The notes under the pieces are model-generated. The model saw nothing but the letters and a program-made list of their open reading frames with translations, searched no databases and was not told the DNA's origin. From contig NZ_SUEG01000030.1 of NCBI RefSeq assembly GCF_005063415.1, forward strand, positions 1 to 42,002: a stretch of 42,002 nt of DNA, in the 5' to 3' direction. Of this stretch, positions 1 to 7,513 are shown one piece after another. The position numbers were made by a program, and so were the translations under genes. Within the stretch, counting starts at the first letter, position 1. The number at the start of each line of letters is the position of its first letter. Origin of the DNA: Mesorhizobium sp. (GTDB taxonomy: Bacteria > Pseudomonadota > Alphaproteobacteria > Rhizobiales > Rhizobiaceae).

Positions 1-1
1 C

Positions 2-580
2 TTCTACGATGCTGTCACGCAAGCCGATCCGGACCGCCTTCCGTCCGCGGATTTTTCCCGCTTCGACGCCGTGCTGGTCGATGTCCGCTGGCCCGGAGCC
101 GCCGCCCTGGCGCTGGCGAAAGCTCGTGAATACGGCATTCCGGCGGTCCTTGATGCCGATGTCGCGTCGCGACCAGTGCTCGACCGGCTGCTGCCGCTCG
201 CCTCGCATGTTGTTGCTTCGCTGCCGGCGGCACGCATCCTTTGCGGTCCGGAGATATCCGCCGATTCCGCCGTCGCCATTCTCGGCGAACGGACCGGCGC
301 CTTCGTGGCCGTCACCGATGGGGCGAACGGCACCGCGTTCCGGCACCCGGGCAGCAACGTCCGTCATCTGCCGTCGCCGCGGGTCGAAGCCGTCGACACA
401 CTGGCGGCAGGCGACGTGTTTCACGGCACCTTCGCCCTCGGTCTGGCCGAAGGTTGGGACGAAGAGCGGGCCATAGCAGTGGCCAGCGCCGCCGCCGCCC
501 TGAAATGCCTGCGCTTTGGCGGACGTCTTGGCGCACCGACGCGTGCGGAAACGCTGGCTTTCATGCAAGGATCGGCATGA
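2..580 (+). CDS. PfkB-family sugar kinase, C-terminal part (5' end outside window)
   Basis: The reading frame is open from the first bases and ends at a TGA, so the start lies upstream of the window. The PfkB/ribokinase signature is visible near the end: DTLAAGDVFHG, whose Asp is the catalytic base that activates the sugar hydroxyl, followed by the usual alpha-helical tail. Upstream are the family's typical VLDADVASRP and VAVTDGANG strands that line the ATP site. Members phosphorylate sugars or nucleosides in the cytoplasm; the substrate cannot be read from this part. An SDR dehydrogenase and a GntR-type regulator follow on the same strand, which suggests a sugar-catabolic operon. The family call is firm, the substrate is unknown. 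Confidence 0.85.
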   Translation, partial: FYDAVTQADPDRLPSADFSRFDAVLVDVRWPGAAALALAKAREYGIPAVLDADVASRPVLDRLLPLASHVVASLPAARILCGPEISADSAVAILGERTGAFVAVTDGANGTAFRHPGSNVRHLPSPRVEAVDTLAAGDVFHGTFALGLAEGWDEERAIAVASAAAALKCLRFGGRLGAPTRAETLAFMQGSA

Positions 581-679
581 TGCCGGACACGCTTGGGCCG
601 GCTCCGCGGAAAAGAGCGCGTCAAATGGCGCCGATGGACTACCATGGTAATCGATCGGCAACTGTTCTTGGGAGGATAA

Positions 680-1462
680 ATGGCTGAATTCAAAAAACGC
701 GCACTCGTTACCGGGGCGGCCATGGGCATCGGCCGTGCCGTCGCTGAAAGGCTGGCCGAGCAAGGCGTCGATCTGATCCTGTTCGACCGGGCGGGCGATC
801 AGCTGGACGAGGTCGCGGCACAGCTTTCGGCGCGGGGCGTGACCGTGCGCACCGTGCTTGGCTCGACCGCCGACACTGAAGCCTGCGGCCGCGCCGTCGA
901 GCTTGCCCGGTCCGCGTTCGGCGGGCTCGACATGCTTTCCCACAATGCCGGCATCCAGCGTTACGGAACGGTGGAGACCACGGACGAGGCGCTTTGGGAC
1001 GAGGTGATGGACGTCAACCTCAAGGCTGCCTACCTGCTGTCGCGCGCGGCGATGCCGCTGCTGCGGCAAAGCCGCGGCGCCATCGTCCATATGAGCTCGG
1101 TGCAGGGTCTGGCCAGCCAGGAAGGGGTTCTGGCCTACAGCACGGCCAAGCACGGCCTGATCGGCCTCGTCAAATCGATGGCCGTCGACTATGCGCCGCT
1201 CGGTGTGCGCGTCAATGCCGTCGCTCCGGGAGCCGTCGACACACCGATGCTGCGGGATGCGGTCAAGCTCAACGATAAGCCCGACGAGATCCTGCGCATC
1301 CTCGACGACATGCATCCGCTCGGCCGTACCGCCCGGCCGCAAGAGATTGCCGCAGTCGTTGCCTTCCTGCTGTCCGACGATGCCTCCTTCGTCACCGGCG
1401 AGGTCGTGCGCGTCGATGGCGGGCTGCTGGCGCGCATCGGCGGTTCTCCGCGCAAGGAGTAA
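680..1462 (+). CDS. SDR-family NAD(P)-dependent oxidoreductase
   Basis: A 260-residue classical short-chain dehydrogenase. The Rossmann dinucleotide loop TGAAMGIG lies at residues 11-18, the NAG motif at 89-91, and the catalytic Ser139/140, Tyr153 and Lys157 follow the S-x12-Y-x3-K pattern. The C-terminal DGG motif near residue 247 is typical of the family. The ATG at 680 is preceded by a clear GGGAGG ribosome-binding site. An acidic residue after beta-2 (LFDRAGD) hints at NAD rather than NADP, which is an inference. Its place between a sugar kinase and a GntR regulator suggests it oxidises a sugar or sugar alcohol for catabolism; the substrate is unknown. Confidence 0.88.
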   Translation: MAEFKKRALVTGAAMGIGRAVAERLAEQGVDLILFDRAGDQLDEVAAQLSARGVTVRTVLGSTADTEACGRAVELARSAFGGLDMLSHNAGIQRYGTVETTDEALWDEVMDVNLKAAYLLSRAAMPLLRQSRGAIVHMSSVQGLASQEGVLAYSTAKHGLIGLVKSMAVDYAPLGVRVNAVAPGAVDTPMLRDAVKLNDKPDEILRILDDMHPLGRTARPQEIAAVVAFLLSDDASFVTGEVVRVDGGLLARIGGSPRKE

Positions 1463-1532
1463 CGCCGGCGCTGCTGCTTGCGCAGGCATTTCATGAACGG
1501 CTTGAAACTGCAGAGCCTTAAGGGGATTGCCG

Positions 1533-2294
1533 ATGGCAGGGCTTTTGGGAATGCGGACCATCACCGAGGGGCGGTTGGGCGAAACCGGCCCCGGCGCGTC
1601 GGTCGCGGCGAGGACGTTCGAGGTTCTGCTCGACCAGATCCTGACCTTCCGCCTGAAGCCGCACGAGCTGATTTCTGAAAAGGCGATGTCGGAAGCCCTT
1701 GGCGTGAGCCGCACGCCGGTCAGGGAGGCGCTCGCCCGGCTGGCCGGTCTTGGCCTGATCGACATCTATCCGCAGCGCGGCAGCATGGTGGCGCCGCTCC
1801 GGATCGCCGACCTTGAGAAATCGCAGTTCCTGCGCGAATCGCTCGAAGTCGGCCTGATCAAGCGCGCGGTCGAGAACCCGCGCCGTGCCGACCTGCTTGC
1901 CATGCTCAAAGGCGAACTGGCGGTCCAGGAGACGTTCGCCTCCATCGCGGACGACAGGCGCTTCTTCAGGTCGGACGAGCTGTTCCACCAGCACATCGCC
2001 AGCCATGCCGGGTTCCCCGGCATCTGGGCCGACATCAGCGCGGCGAAGCTGCACATGGACCGCTTCCGCTTCCTGTCTTTTCCGCGCCTCGACAGCATGT
2101 CGGTGGTCCTCGGCCAGCATCGGCGGATTGTCGATGCGCTCGAGCAGGCCGACGCGCTTGCGGCGGAAGAAGCGATGCGAACGCATCTTCGCCGCATCTT
2201 CGAGGTGCTCGAAATCGTCCAGGAGCGCTATCCCCATTATTTCGAGGCAAACGGCAGTGTGAGCCCGCCGTCGGCCGGCTCAATCCAAGCCTGA
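1533..2294 (+). CDS. GntR-family transcriptional regulator (FadR/FCD subfamily)
   Basis: A cytoplasmic DNA-binding repressor/activator of about 253 residues. An N-terminal winged helix-turn-helix is seen around residues 25-85 (SEALGVSRTPVREALARL is the recognition helix region, followed by the wing PQRGSMV). An all-helical FCD effector domain follows, with His residues in DELFHQHI and GQHRRI that bind metal and ligand in this family. I chose the ATG at 1533 because AAGGGG sits seven bases upstream; a TTG at 1527 and an ATG at 1551 are alternatives. It lies 70 bases after the SDR gene on the same strand and probably controls that sugar-catabolic unit. The 3' end overlaps the convergent small gene by 15 bases. 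Confidence 0.88.
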   Translation: MAGLLGMRTITEGRLGETGPGASVAARTFEVLLDQILTFRLKPHELISEKAMSEALGVSRTPVREALARLAGLGLIDIYPQRGSMVAPLRIADLEKSQFLRESLEVGLIKRAVENPRRADLLAMLKGELAVQETFASIADDRRFFRSDELFHQHIASHAGFPGIWADISAAKLHMDRFRFLSFPRLDSMSVVLGQHRRIVDALEQADALAAEEAMRTHLRRIFEVLEIVQERYPHYFEANGSVSPPSAGSIQA

Positions 2295-2468
2295 GCCTTT
2301 CTTGCGCGCTTCCGAAGGCGTCTTGGTCTTGCTGCCGGACTTGTCGGAAGCTGGCTCGGCTTTGCGATTTTGACCCTCGCCGCCTTGCTCCTTGCGGAGC
2401 TGCTTTTCCACTATCGATCGCGATCCTTCCGCCGGGTCTTGTTCAGGATGAGTATCGGTTCCCGTCAT
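2280..2468 (-). CDS. small hydrophilic stress-type protein (62 aa)
   Basis: A highly charged 62-residue protein rich in Lys, Glu, Ser and Gly, with no hydrophobic segment and no recognised domain. The composition is typical of disordered desiccation or general-stress proteins in rhizobia. The ATG is preceded by GGAG (in GGATAGGAG on the minus strand), and the gene starts eight bases after a tiny membrane-protein gene in what looks like a three-gene operon led by a DUF2934 protein. Its stop overlaps the end of the GntR gene on the other strand. The function is unknown; the gene call rests on the ribosome-binding site, context and composition. Confidence 0.5.
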   Translation of the reverse strand: MTGTDTHPEQDPAEGSRSIVEKQLRKEQGGEGQNRKAEPASDKSGSKTKTPSEARKKGSGLD

Positions 2469-2476
2469 GTCGGCTC

Positions 2477-2605
2477 CTATCCATTTTGATCAATTGCGTG
2501 CGGCGTGGGCTGACCTGCGCCGCCGGTTCTGTCGCGCCCGAGCATCAGCCAGGCGGCGAACAGCACGACCAGTACGACCACGATCCAGGCGACGAGACGA
2601 GGCAT
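2477..2605 (-). CDS. tiny single-pass membrane protein (42 aa)
   Basis: A 42-residue reading frame with one strong N-terminal transmembrane segment (MPRLVAWIVVVLVVLFAAW), then a short hydrophilic tail ending in IDQNG. A GTGAGG ribosome-binding site lies just upstream, and the gene begins six bases after the DUF2934 gene ends. No family is recognised. Small one-helix proteins of this sort are common beside stress genes in Rhizobiales. It may be membrane-associated like the other small proteins here; no specific function is proposed. Confidence 0.5.
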   Translation of the reverse strand: MPRLVAWIVVVLVVLFAAWLMLGRDRTGGAGQPTPHAIDQNG

Positions 2606-2611
2606 CGGGCC

Positions 2612-2824
2612 TCACTTCCCCCGCCGCTTGCTGCCGCGTGCCTCCTGATCGGAGCCGGCCTCGACCGTTGGATCGGGCACGACCGGGCCGCGTTCGGCCT
2701 CGGAACCCTCAGCTTCGATCTCCTGCACGGCGTGATCCCAATGTTCGCGCTCGCGTCCTTGCGGGCGGCCTTCGCGTTCCCAGATCTCATGGGCTCGCTG
2801 CCTGATACGCTCTTCCCTGTCCAT
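2612..2824 (-). CDS. DUF2934 domain protein
   Basis: A 70-residue soluble protein matching the short DUF2934 pattern: RIRQRAHEIWEREGRP followed by GREREHWDHAVQEI. The tail is charged and probably disordered. DUF2934 proteins have no known biochemical role and often sit among stress-response genes in alpha- and betaproteobacteria. A GGAAC-N16-GATT element, a weak match to the EcfG promoter, lies about 25-45 bases upstream. It appears to head a three-gene minus-strand operon with a tiny membrane protein and a small charged protein. Confidence 0.75.
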   Translation of the reverse strand: MDREERIRQRAHEIWEREGRPQGREREHWDHAVQEIEAEGSEAERGPVVPDPTVEAGSDQEARGSKRRGK

Positions 2825-2846
2825 GGCCTTTGCCTCCTCATCCCCT

Positions 2847-2871
2847 AATCCGGCGATCGCTGGTTTGTTCC
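2847..2871 (-). promoter_or_regulatory. possible EcfG/RpoE2-type promoter (weak)
   Basis: On the minus strand GGAAC (2871-2867) is followed after 16 bases by GATT (2850-2847). This fits the looser GGAAC-N18/19-TT form known for Sinorhizobium RpoE2 but misses the G of the usual CGTT box. It faces the DUF2934 gene. Confidence 0.35.
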
Positions 2872-2970
2872 GCCCTGCCAGCGCCGTTCATCGCGGTTCG
2901 GTTGACCTGATCACCCAGCGCTCTAGATCAACTTCGCGCCGAAGTCGTTTGGTGCGGGGAGAACAATCGT

Positions 2971-3441
2971 GTGGCAGCAACGCTACAAGCACCTATTGTA
3001 AATGCCGTTACAGCCGTCGGCCTTCGACCAGACCGCCTGTGCTTGCTGCTGATAATGTTTGTCCTGACGGCATGCTCGCCTTCCGACCAGGTCGAGCAGC
3101 AGTCGAAAACCGCGGCTTCCGCCACACAGACCGCATCGCTGGTCCTGGAGAGCTGGATCGCTGGGGGAGCCCCGTCGGAATACACGTCGCGCACTTTGCA
3201 ATCGGTCGGGAAGGCGCTCGCCGATGCCGGTGCGCAAATCCAGTCCGTCAAGTCGCCTGAGCCCAGCGGGCAAGCCGGTCTGACGATGGCGGTTGGACGG
3301 CTTTCGGCAGCGGTAATTCGCGCGGCGACGGCCGTGCAGAACGGTAACCGCTCGGAAGTGGAACATGCGCAGCAGGATCTTCGGGCCGCCGCCGCCGATC
3401 TGGGCACGTCCTACGCGAAATATTTCGCGCCGAAATCATGA
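2971..3441 (+). CDS. predicted small lipoprotein, alpha-helical
   Basis: A 156-residue protein starting at GTG with GGGGAGAA upstream. An export signal ends in a lipobox (LLIMFVLTAC, the Cys near residue 35), so it is probably lipid-anchored in the cell envelope. The mature part is Ala-, Ser- and Gln-rich and predicted helical, with no recognised domain. Its stop overlaps the start of the Nramp-related transporter (ATGA), so the two are probably co-translated. The N-terminal stretch before the hydrophobic core is long, so a shorter start may be used. Function unknown; it may be an envelope partner of the transporter. Confidence 0.7.
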   Translation: MAATLQAPIVNAVTAVGLRPDRLCLLLIMFVLTACSPSDQVEQQSKTAASATQTASLVLESWIAGGAPSEYTSRTLQSVGKALADAGAQIQSVKSPEPSGQAGLTMAVGRLSAAVIRAATAVQNGNRSEVEHAQQDLRAAAADLGTSYAKYFAPKS

Positions 3442-4658
3442 AGAAGCTGCTCGAAATATCGCTCGGCGTCGTCACCAGCGTTGGCGGCTTTCTCGAGGTC
3501 GGATCAATGGCGACCGCAGCTCAGGCCGGCGCGGCGTTCAGGTTCCAGCTGATTTGGGCCGTCGTCCTGGGCACGATCTGCATCATCTTCCTTGTCGAGA
3601 TGGCCGGCCGGTTCGCCGCCGTTAGCCATCACACCATCGCCGACGGGATCCGGGAACGGTTTGGCTTCAATGCCTTTCTGTGGCCGTTGCTTGCGGCCTT
3701 GCTGGTCAACTTCCTGGTCATGGCAGCCGAAATCGGCGGTGTTGCCATTGCGCTCGAGCTCGCCACCGGCATCGGCTTTCAGTGGTGGGCGCTGCCAGTC
3801 GCGGTTCTGGCATGGCTGTTCCTTTGGAAAGGCACGTTCGGATTCATCGAAAAAGGCGTCGCGATCCTCGGGCTGGTCACGCTGTGCTTCGTGGTTGGCG
3901 CAGTCATGCTGAAGCCCGATTGGGGGCAGGTCGCGGCCGGGGCCGTGCCCACACTGCCGGATCACGACGCGGCCAGCTACTGGTTCATGGCGGTCAGCAT
4001 TCTTGGTGCGTCGATCTCGCCCTATCTGTTCATGTTCTATTCGTCGGGAGCGATCGAGGACGAGTGGGACAAGAGCTATCTCGGAGCCAATCGGGCCATT
4101 GCCGGCCTGGGCATGAGTTTTGGCGGCACAATCGCTATCGGTGTGCTGATTGTGGCGGCGCTGGTGCTGGCCGCGCACGGCATAGAGCAGGTCGATGACT
4201 ACCACCAACTGCCACTGATGCTGATTCCGATCTTCGGTTTCTGGGGATTTGTCCTGTTCGTTGCTTCACTAGGCATTGCCTGCTTCGGTGCCGCGCTCGA
4301 AATCGGCCTGCAGCAAGCCTACCTTGTGGCGCAGGGTTTCGGCTGGACCTGGGGCGAGGACCTGAAACCGCGCGATGATCCCGGCTTCAGCACCGTCTAC
4401 ACAATCTCGCTCTTTCTCGCCGCCATTCCGATCGCACTGGGTCTCGATCCGCTGAAGCTCACCATTTTTTCCATGGCGCTGACGGCGGCCAGCCTGCCGC
4501 TGACCGTGGTGCCGTTCCTCTTCCTGCTGAATGACGAGCGTTATGTCGGCGAGCACCGCAATGGCATGATCGCGAATGCCGCGGTCATCTTCATCATCGC
4601 GCTCGGTTTCGTGCTCGCGATCGTGACCATTCCTTTGCAGATATTCGGAGGCACGTGA
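3438..4658 (+). CDS. Nramp-related metal-ion transporter with non-canonical metal site
   Basis: A polytopic inner-membrane protein of 406 residues and about 10-11 membrane helices with the Nramp/NRAMP-related layout. Canonical Nramp proteins bind the divalent metal with a DPGN motif in helix 1 and an MPH motif in helix 6. Aligning around ATAAQAGAAF, helix 1 here carries EVGS (residues 20-23) in place of DPGN, and helix 6 carries S194-P195-Y196 in place of MPH. The soft Met ligand is therefore gone, as in Nramp-related Mg/Mn transporters (NRMTs); ion choice is inferred, not shown. It overlaps the lipoprotein gene upstream and the PRC-barrel-like gene downstream, forming a tight four-gene operon. 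Confidence 0.8.
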   Translation: MKKLLEISLGVVTSVGGFLEVGSMATAAQAGAAFRFQLIWAVVLGTICIIFLVEMAGRFAAVSHHTIADGIRERFGFNAFLWPLLAALLVNFLVMAAEIGGVAIALELATGIGFQWWALPVAVLAWLFLWKGTFGFIEKGVAILGLVTLCFVVGAVMLKPDWGQVAAGAVPTLPDHDAASYWFMAVSILGASISPYLFMFYSSGAIEDEWDKSYLGANRAIAGLGMSFGGTIAIGVLIVAALVLAAHGIEQVDDYHQLPLMLIPIFGFWGFVLFVASLGIACFGAALEIGLQQAYLVAQGFGWTWGEDLKPRDDPGFSTVYTISLFLAAIPIALGLDPLKLTIFSMALTAASLPLTVVPFLFLLNDERYVGEHRNGMIANAAVIFIIALGFVLAIVTIPLQIFGGT

Positions 4659-5020
4659 TGGAGTTGCTGCGCGACATCCTGGACAAGCAAGTGGTCGACC
4701 GCGAGCAGGTCAAGATCGGCAAGGTGGACGGGCTGGTGGCCGAGCTCAGGCCAGGCAAGCCGCCTAAAATCGTTGCGGTCGAGCTCGGCTCGATCACGCT
4801 GGCGCGTCGGCTTGGCGAGCGACCCGGGCGCTGGATGGCCCTGCTTGCGGCAAAGCTCGGCGGCAAGCGCCATGCCGAGCCGCACCGCATCGCCTGGAAC
4901 AAGGTGCGCGACATCGGCGTCGACATCGAGTTCGACATCAACGTCCGCGAAACGGCGATTTTCGACTGGCAGGACTGGCTGCGCGATCATGTCATTGGGC
5001 GTATTCCGGGAGCTGGATGA
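4658..5020 (+). CDS. PRC-barrel-like protein, first of a pair
   Basis: A soluble protein of about 120 residues. DKQVVDREQVKIGKVDGLV and a later IVAVELGSI segment resemble the PRC-barrel fold, a beta-barrel found in RimM, photosynthetic reaction centre subunit H and small stand-alone regulators. I chose the ATG at 4658 because CGGAGG lies six bases upstream; a GTG one codon earlier is also possible. It overlaps the transporter stop by one base (TGATG) and the next gene by four. In its position it could be a cytoplasmic regulator or accessory of the Nramp-related transporter, which is an inference from gene order. Confidence 0.7.
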   Translation: MELLRDILDKQVVDREQVKIGKVDGLVAELRPGKPPKIVAVELGSITLARRLGERPGRWMALLAAKLGGKRHAEPHRIAWNKVRDIGVDIEFDINVRETAIFDWQDWLRDHVIGRIPGAG

Positions 5021-5358
5021 TGGCCACCGTCAATCTCGAGCAATTGGCTGGCAGGAATGTGCTTTCGCTGCGCGGCAAAAGCATCGGCCGTATCGAGGAG
5101 CTACGCGCCGAACCGGATGGCGACGACCTGGTACTTACCGAGTACCATGTCGGCATCTACGCGGCCTTCGAGCGTCTGTCCGCTTCGGCCATCGGCATTG
5201 CGGTCCTCGACGCCTTTCGACTGCGCAGTCGTGACAGCATGTACCGCATTCCCTGGGACAAGCTCGACATCTCCGACCCAGCGCAGCCGCGGTTGTTGTG
5301 CACGAAGAAAGAACTTTCCGGTATGAAGGGGCGTATCGAGGGCGATAAACCGGAATGA
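5017..5358 (+). CDS. PRC-barrel-like protein, second of a pair
   Basis: A soluble protein of 113 residues with an N-terminal segment (GRNVLSLRGKSIGRIEEL) resembling the PRC-barrel strand pattern and a second half ending in YRIPWDKLDISD. Its start overlaps the stop of the preceding PRC-barrel-like gene (ATGA), and GGGAGCTGG serves as ribosome-binding site. Both proteins carry an R-I-A/P-W-N/D-K motif near their ends, so they may be diverged partners that act together. It closes the lipoprotein / transporter / PRC-barrel operon. No enzymatic residues are evident. Confidence 0.68.
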   Translation: MMATVNLEQLAGRNVLSLRGKSIGRIEELRAEPDGDDLVLTEYHVGIYAAFERLSASAIGIAVLDAFRLRSRDSMYRIPWDKLDISDPAQPRLLCTKKELSGMKGRIEGDKPE

Positions 5359-5392
5359 ACGATACTTTCCCGCCGTCGGAGAATGGGGTCCA

Positions 5393-6679
5393 GTGAAAGT
5401 CCTGGTTACCGGCGCCACCGGCCTGATCGGTGCCTCCGTCGTCGCACGCCTTCTTTCCGAAAGGCATGAGGTGATCGGATTGGTCCGCAGCCCCGGCGCA
5501 AACCGGGCCGGCAATTACCAATTGCTGGTGCTGGACATGGCGGTGGCGCTGCAGCCCGAAGACTGGTTGCCGCATCTCAGGGGTGTCGACGCCGTCGTGA
5601 ATTGTGTCGGCGTTCTGCAGGACAGCCCCCGCGAAAAGACGCGCGAAGTCCATCGCGATGCGGCGGCCGCACTCTTTCTCGCCTGTGCGCGGGCAGGGGT
5701 TGCCCGGGTGATCCACTTCTCGGCGATAGGCGTCGATCGGGCGCAGCCTTCGACGTTCTCGGCGACGAAACTGGCCGGCGACCAGGCGCTTATGGCGCTT
5801 GATCTGGATTGGGTGGTCCTGCGCCCGTCCGTGGTGCTCGGCCGGCCGGTCTTCGGAGCCAGCGCATTGTTTCGGGGTCTCGCTTCGCTGCCAGTGCTGC
5901 CGTCCATGCCCGGCACCGGCCGGCTCCAGGTGGTACTACTCGATGACGTGGTCTCAACCGTCGTCTTCCTTCTCGATCCCGCCAGTCCGTCTCGCGTCGT
6001 GCTGGAACTTGTCGGTCCCGAACAGCTGAGCATGGACGAGGTCGTCGGCAGCTATCGCCGATGGCTCGGCTGGGCTCCGGCAGCGAGGTTTGTCTTGCCG
6101 GCGGCTGTTGCAAGGCTTCTCTACCGACTCGGCGACCTTTCCGCGATGTTCGGCTGGCGCCCACCGATGCGCACCAACGCGGCCAGGGAGATCGCCCGAG
6201 GAGCGGTTGGAGATCCCTCGGACTGGACCGCCGCGACCGGCATACGCCCGAAAACCCTGGCGGGCTTCCTCGCGCTCAATCCGGCAACGGTGCAGGACAA
6301 ATGGTTTGCCCGGCTGTACTTCATCAAGCCGGCGATATTCGTGGTCCTGCCCGTCTTCTGGATCATGACGGGGATCGTGTCGCTGACCACCGGCTATGGC
6401 AGCGGCGTCGATCTGATGCAAAGCACGGGGGCCGGCATCTTGTCGGCGCCGACCGTGATAGCCGGTGCTCTTGCCGACATCGTCGTCGGCGCGCTCATAG
6501 CCTGGCGGCCGGCGACGCGAAAAGGCCTCTATGGCGGCATCGCGCTCTCTCTCTTCTACCTGGTCGTCGGAAGCTTCCTGAGCCCCGATCTGTGGAACGA
6601 CCCGCTTGGGCCGTTCCTCAAGGTGTTGCCGATCCTGGTGCTGCACTTTGTGGCCCTGGCAGTGCTGGAGGAGCGTTGA
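5393..6679 (+). CDS. NAD(P)-binding SDR fused to a C-terminal DoxX-like membrane domain
   Basis: A 428-residue two-part protein. Residues 1 to about 290 form an atypical extended SDR (NDUFA9-like NAD-epimerase fold) with the dinucleotide loop GATGLIG at residues 7-13. The active-site Tyr-x3-Lys is not kept: FSATKLAG stands in its place, so the domain may bind nucleotide without classical SDR catalysis. Residues from about 305 contain four hydrophobic segments that look like a DoxX-like domain, placing the protein on the inner membrane. The start is a GTG at 5393. The DUF2269 gene follows with a one-base overlap, so the two probably act together. SDR-DoxX fusions of this kind occur in proteobacteria; their function is not established. 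Confidence 0.8.
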   Translation: MKVLVTGATGLIGASVVARLLSERHEVIGLVRSPGANRAGNYQLLVLDMAVALQPEDWLPHLRGVDAVVNCVGVLQDSPREKTREVHRDAAAALFLACARAGVARVIHFSAIGVDRAQPSTFSATKLAGDQALMALDLDWVVLRPSVVLGRPVFGASALFRGLASLPVLPSMPGTGRLQVVLLDDVVSTVVFLLDPASPSRVVLELVGPEQLSMDEVVGSYRRWLGWAPAARFVLPAAVARLLYRLGDLSAMFGWRPPMRTNAAREIARGAVGDPSDWTAATGIRPKTLAGFLALNPATVQDKWFARLYFIKPAIFVVLPVFWIMTGIVSLTTGYGSGVDLMQSTGAGILSAPTVIAGALADIVVGALIAWRPATRKGLYGGIALSLFYLVVGSFLSPDLWNDPLGPFLKVLPILVLHFVALAVLEER

Positions 6680-7152
6680 TGCTCTATTTCCTGCTGAAAT
6701 TTCTGCATGTCATCGGCGCAGCCGTGCTGCTCGGCACCGGCGCCGGCATCGCCTTCTTCATGCTGCTCGCCCACCGGACCGGCAATGCCGCGGCGGTTGC
6801 GGTGGTGGCGCGTATCGTCGTCGTCGCCGACTTCCTTTTCACCGCGACGGCCGTGGTCGCGCAACCTTTGACGGGAGCTGCGCTCGCGTGGCAGGCAGGC
6901 TACTCGCTGTCGGAGGGCTGGATCGTACTTTCGATCGCGCTCTATATCTTCACCGGGATGTTCTGGCTCCCGGTCGTCTGGATGCAAATGGAGATGCGCA
7001 AGCTGGCATCGCAAGCCGCCGCTGCAGCCGCGCCGTTGCCGCCGCGCTATCATCGGCTCTTCTGGTTGTGGTTCGCCTTCGGCTTCCCCGCCTTCGCTGC
7101 CGTACTCGGGATTTTCTGGCTGATGATCGCGCGGCCTGCGATCGACTGGTAG
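6679..7152 (+). CDS. DUF2269-family integral membrane protein
   Basis: A protein of 157 residues with four hydrophobic helices, beginning LKFLHVIGAAVLLGTGAG, the usual start of DUF2269 proteins. The ATG at 6679 shares a base with the preceding stop (TGATG) and has a strong GGAGGAG ribosome-binding site. It is co-transcribed with the SDR-DoxX fusion, a pairing that suggests a shared redox or membrane role, but neither family has a proven function. The next 278 bases hold no gene, only a stress-type promoter at the far end. Confidence 0.8.
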   Translation: MLYFLLKFLHVIGAAVLLGTGAGIAFFMLLAHRTGNAAAVAVVARIVVVADFLFTATAVVAQPLTGAALAWQAGYSLSEGWIVLSIALYIFTGMFWLPVVWMQMEMRKLASQAAAAAAPLPPRYHRLFWLWFAFGFPAFAAVLGIFWLMIARPAIDW

Positions 7153-7379
7153 GTCGCAGGCAGGTCCCACTGTGATAATGCCCAGTCAAAGCACTGCGGA
7201 AAAATTCCGGCCAATGCAGCGCGAATATCTGCCGGAGCGGACCTGCGCCTCGACCTGCAAGTCGCACCGGAGTCCGGTCCCGTATCATTTCCAACCGCGC
7301 GCTCACCGCCATCGGCACAGGACAAGATCCCGTCTTCGGGCTGGTTAGGCTTCGCTTACCAAAAAAGACGACGTCTGAG

Positions 7380-7404
7380 GGAACACGGGAAGCACAGGCA
7401 AGTT
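7380..7404 (+). promoter_or_regulatory. EcfG/RpoE2-type general-stress promoter
   Basis: GGAAC (7380-7384), a 16-base spacer and AGTT (7401-7404), one base from the GGAAC-N16/17-CGTT consensus. The expected transcription start is near 7411, which leaves a short leader holding the GGAGGAG site in front of the ATG at 7431. Confidence 0.65.
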
Positions 7405-7430
7405 CGGTGCGCAGTGGAGGAGATTGCGCC

Positions 7431-7505
7431 ATGAACAGTGTTATTTATCTCATCGGCCTCGTCGTCGTCGTGCTTGCAATCCTCTCCTTCCTCGGATTCC
7501 ACTAG
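7431..7505 (+). CDS. 24-residue membrane peptide
   Basis: A complete tiny gene: ATG with GGAGGAG upstream, 24 codons and a TAG. The product is almost entirely one hydrophobic helix (VIYLIGLVVVVLAILSFLG) ending in a His. Very similar mini-proteins occur in many Rhizobiales genomes as I remember them. It sits between a GGAAC-type stress promoter and the NdiA-like gene, whose start comes eight bases after its stop, so it is the first cistron of a stress operon. Its role is unknown; a membrane peptide acting in envelope stress is a guess. Confidence 0.65.
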   Translation: MNSVIYLIGLVVVVLAILSFLGFH

Positions 7506-7513
7506 GAGATACC

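Noticed and set aside
7153..7379. RNA gene or riboswitch in the gap after the DUF2269 gene
   Set aside because: I found no convincing tRNA-like fold, terminator-like hairpin or known riboswitch core there.
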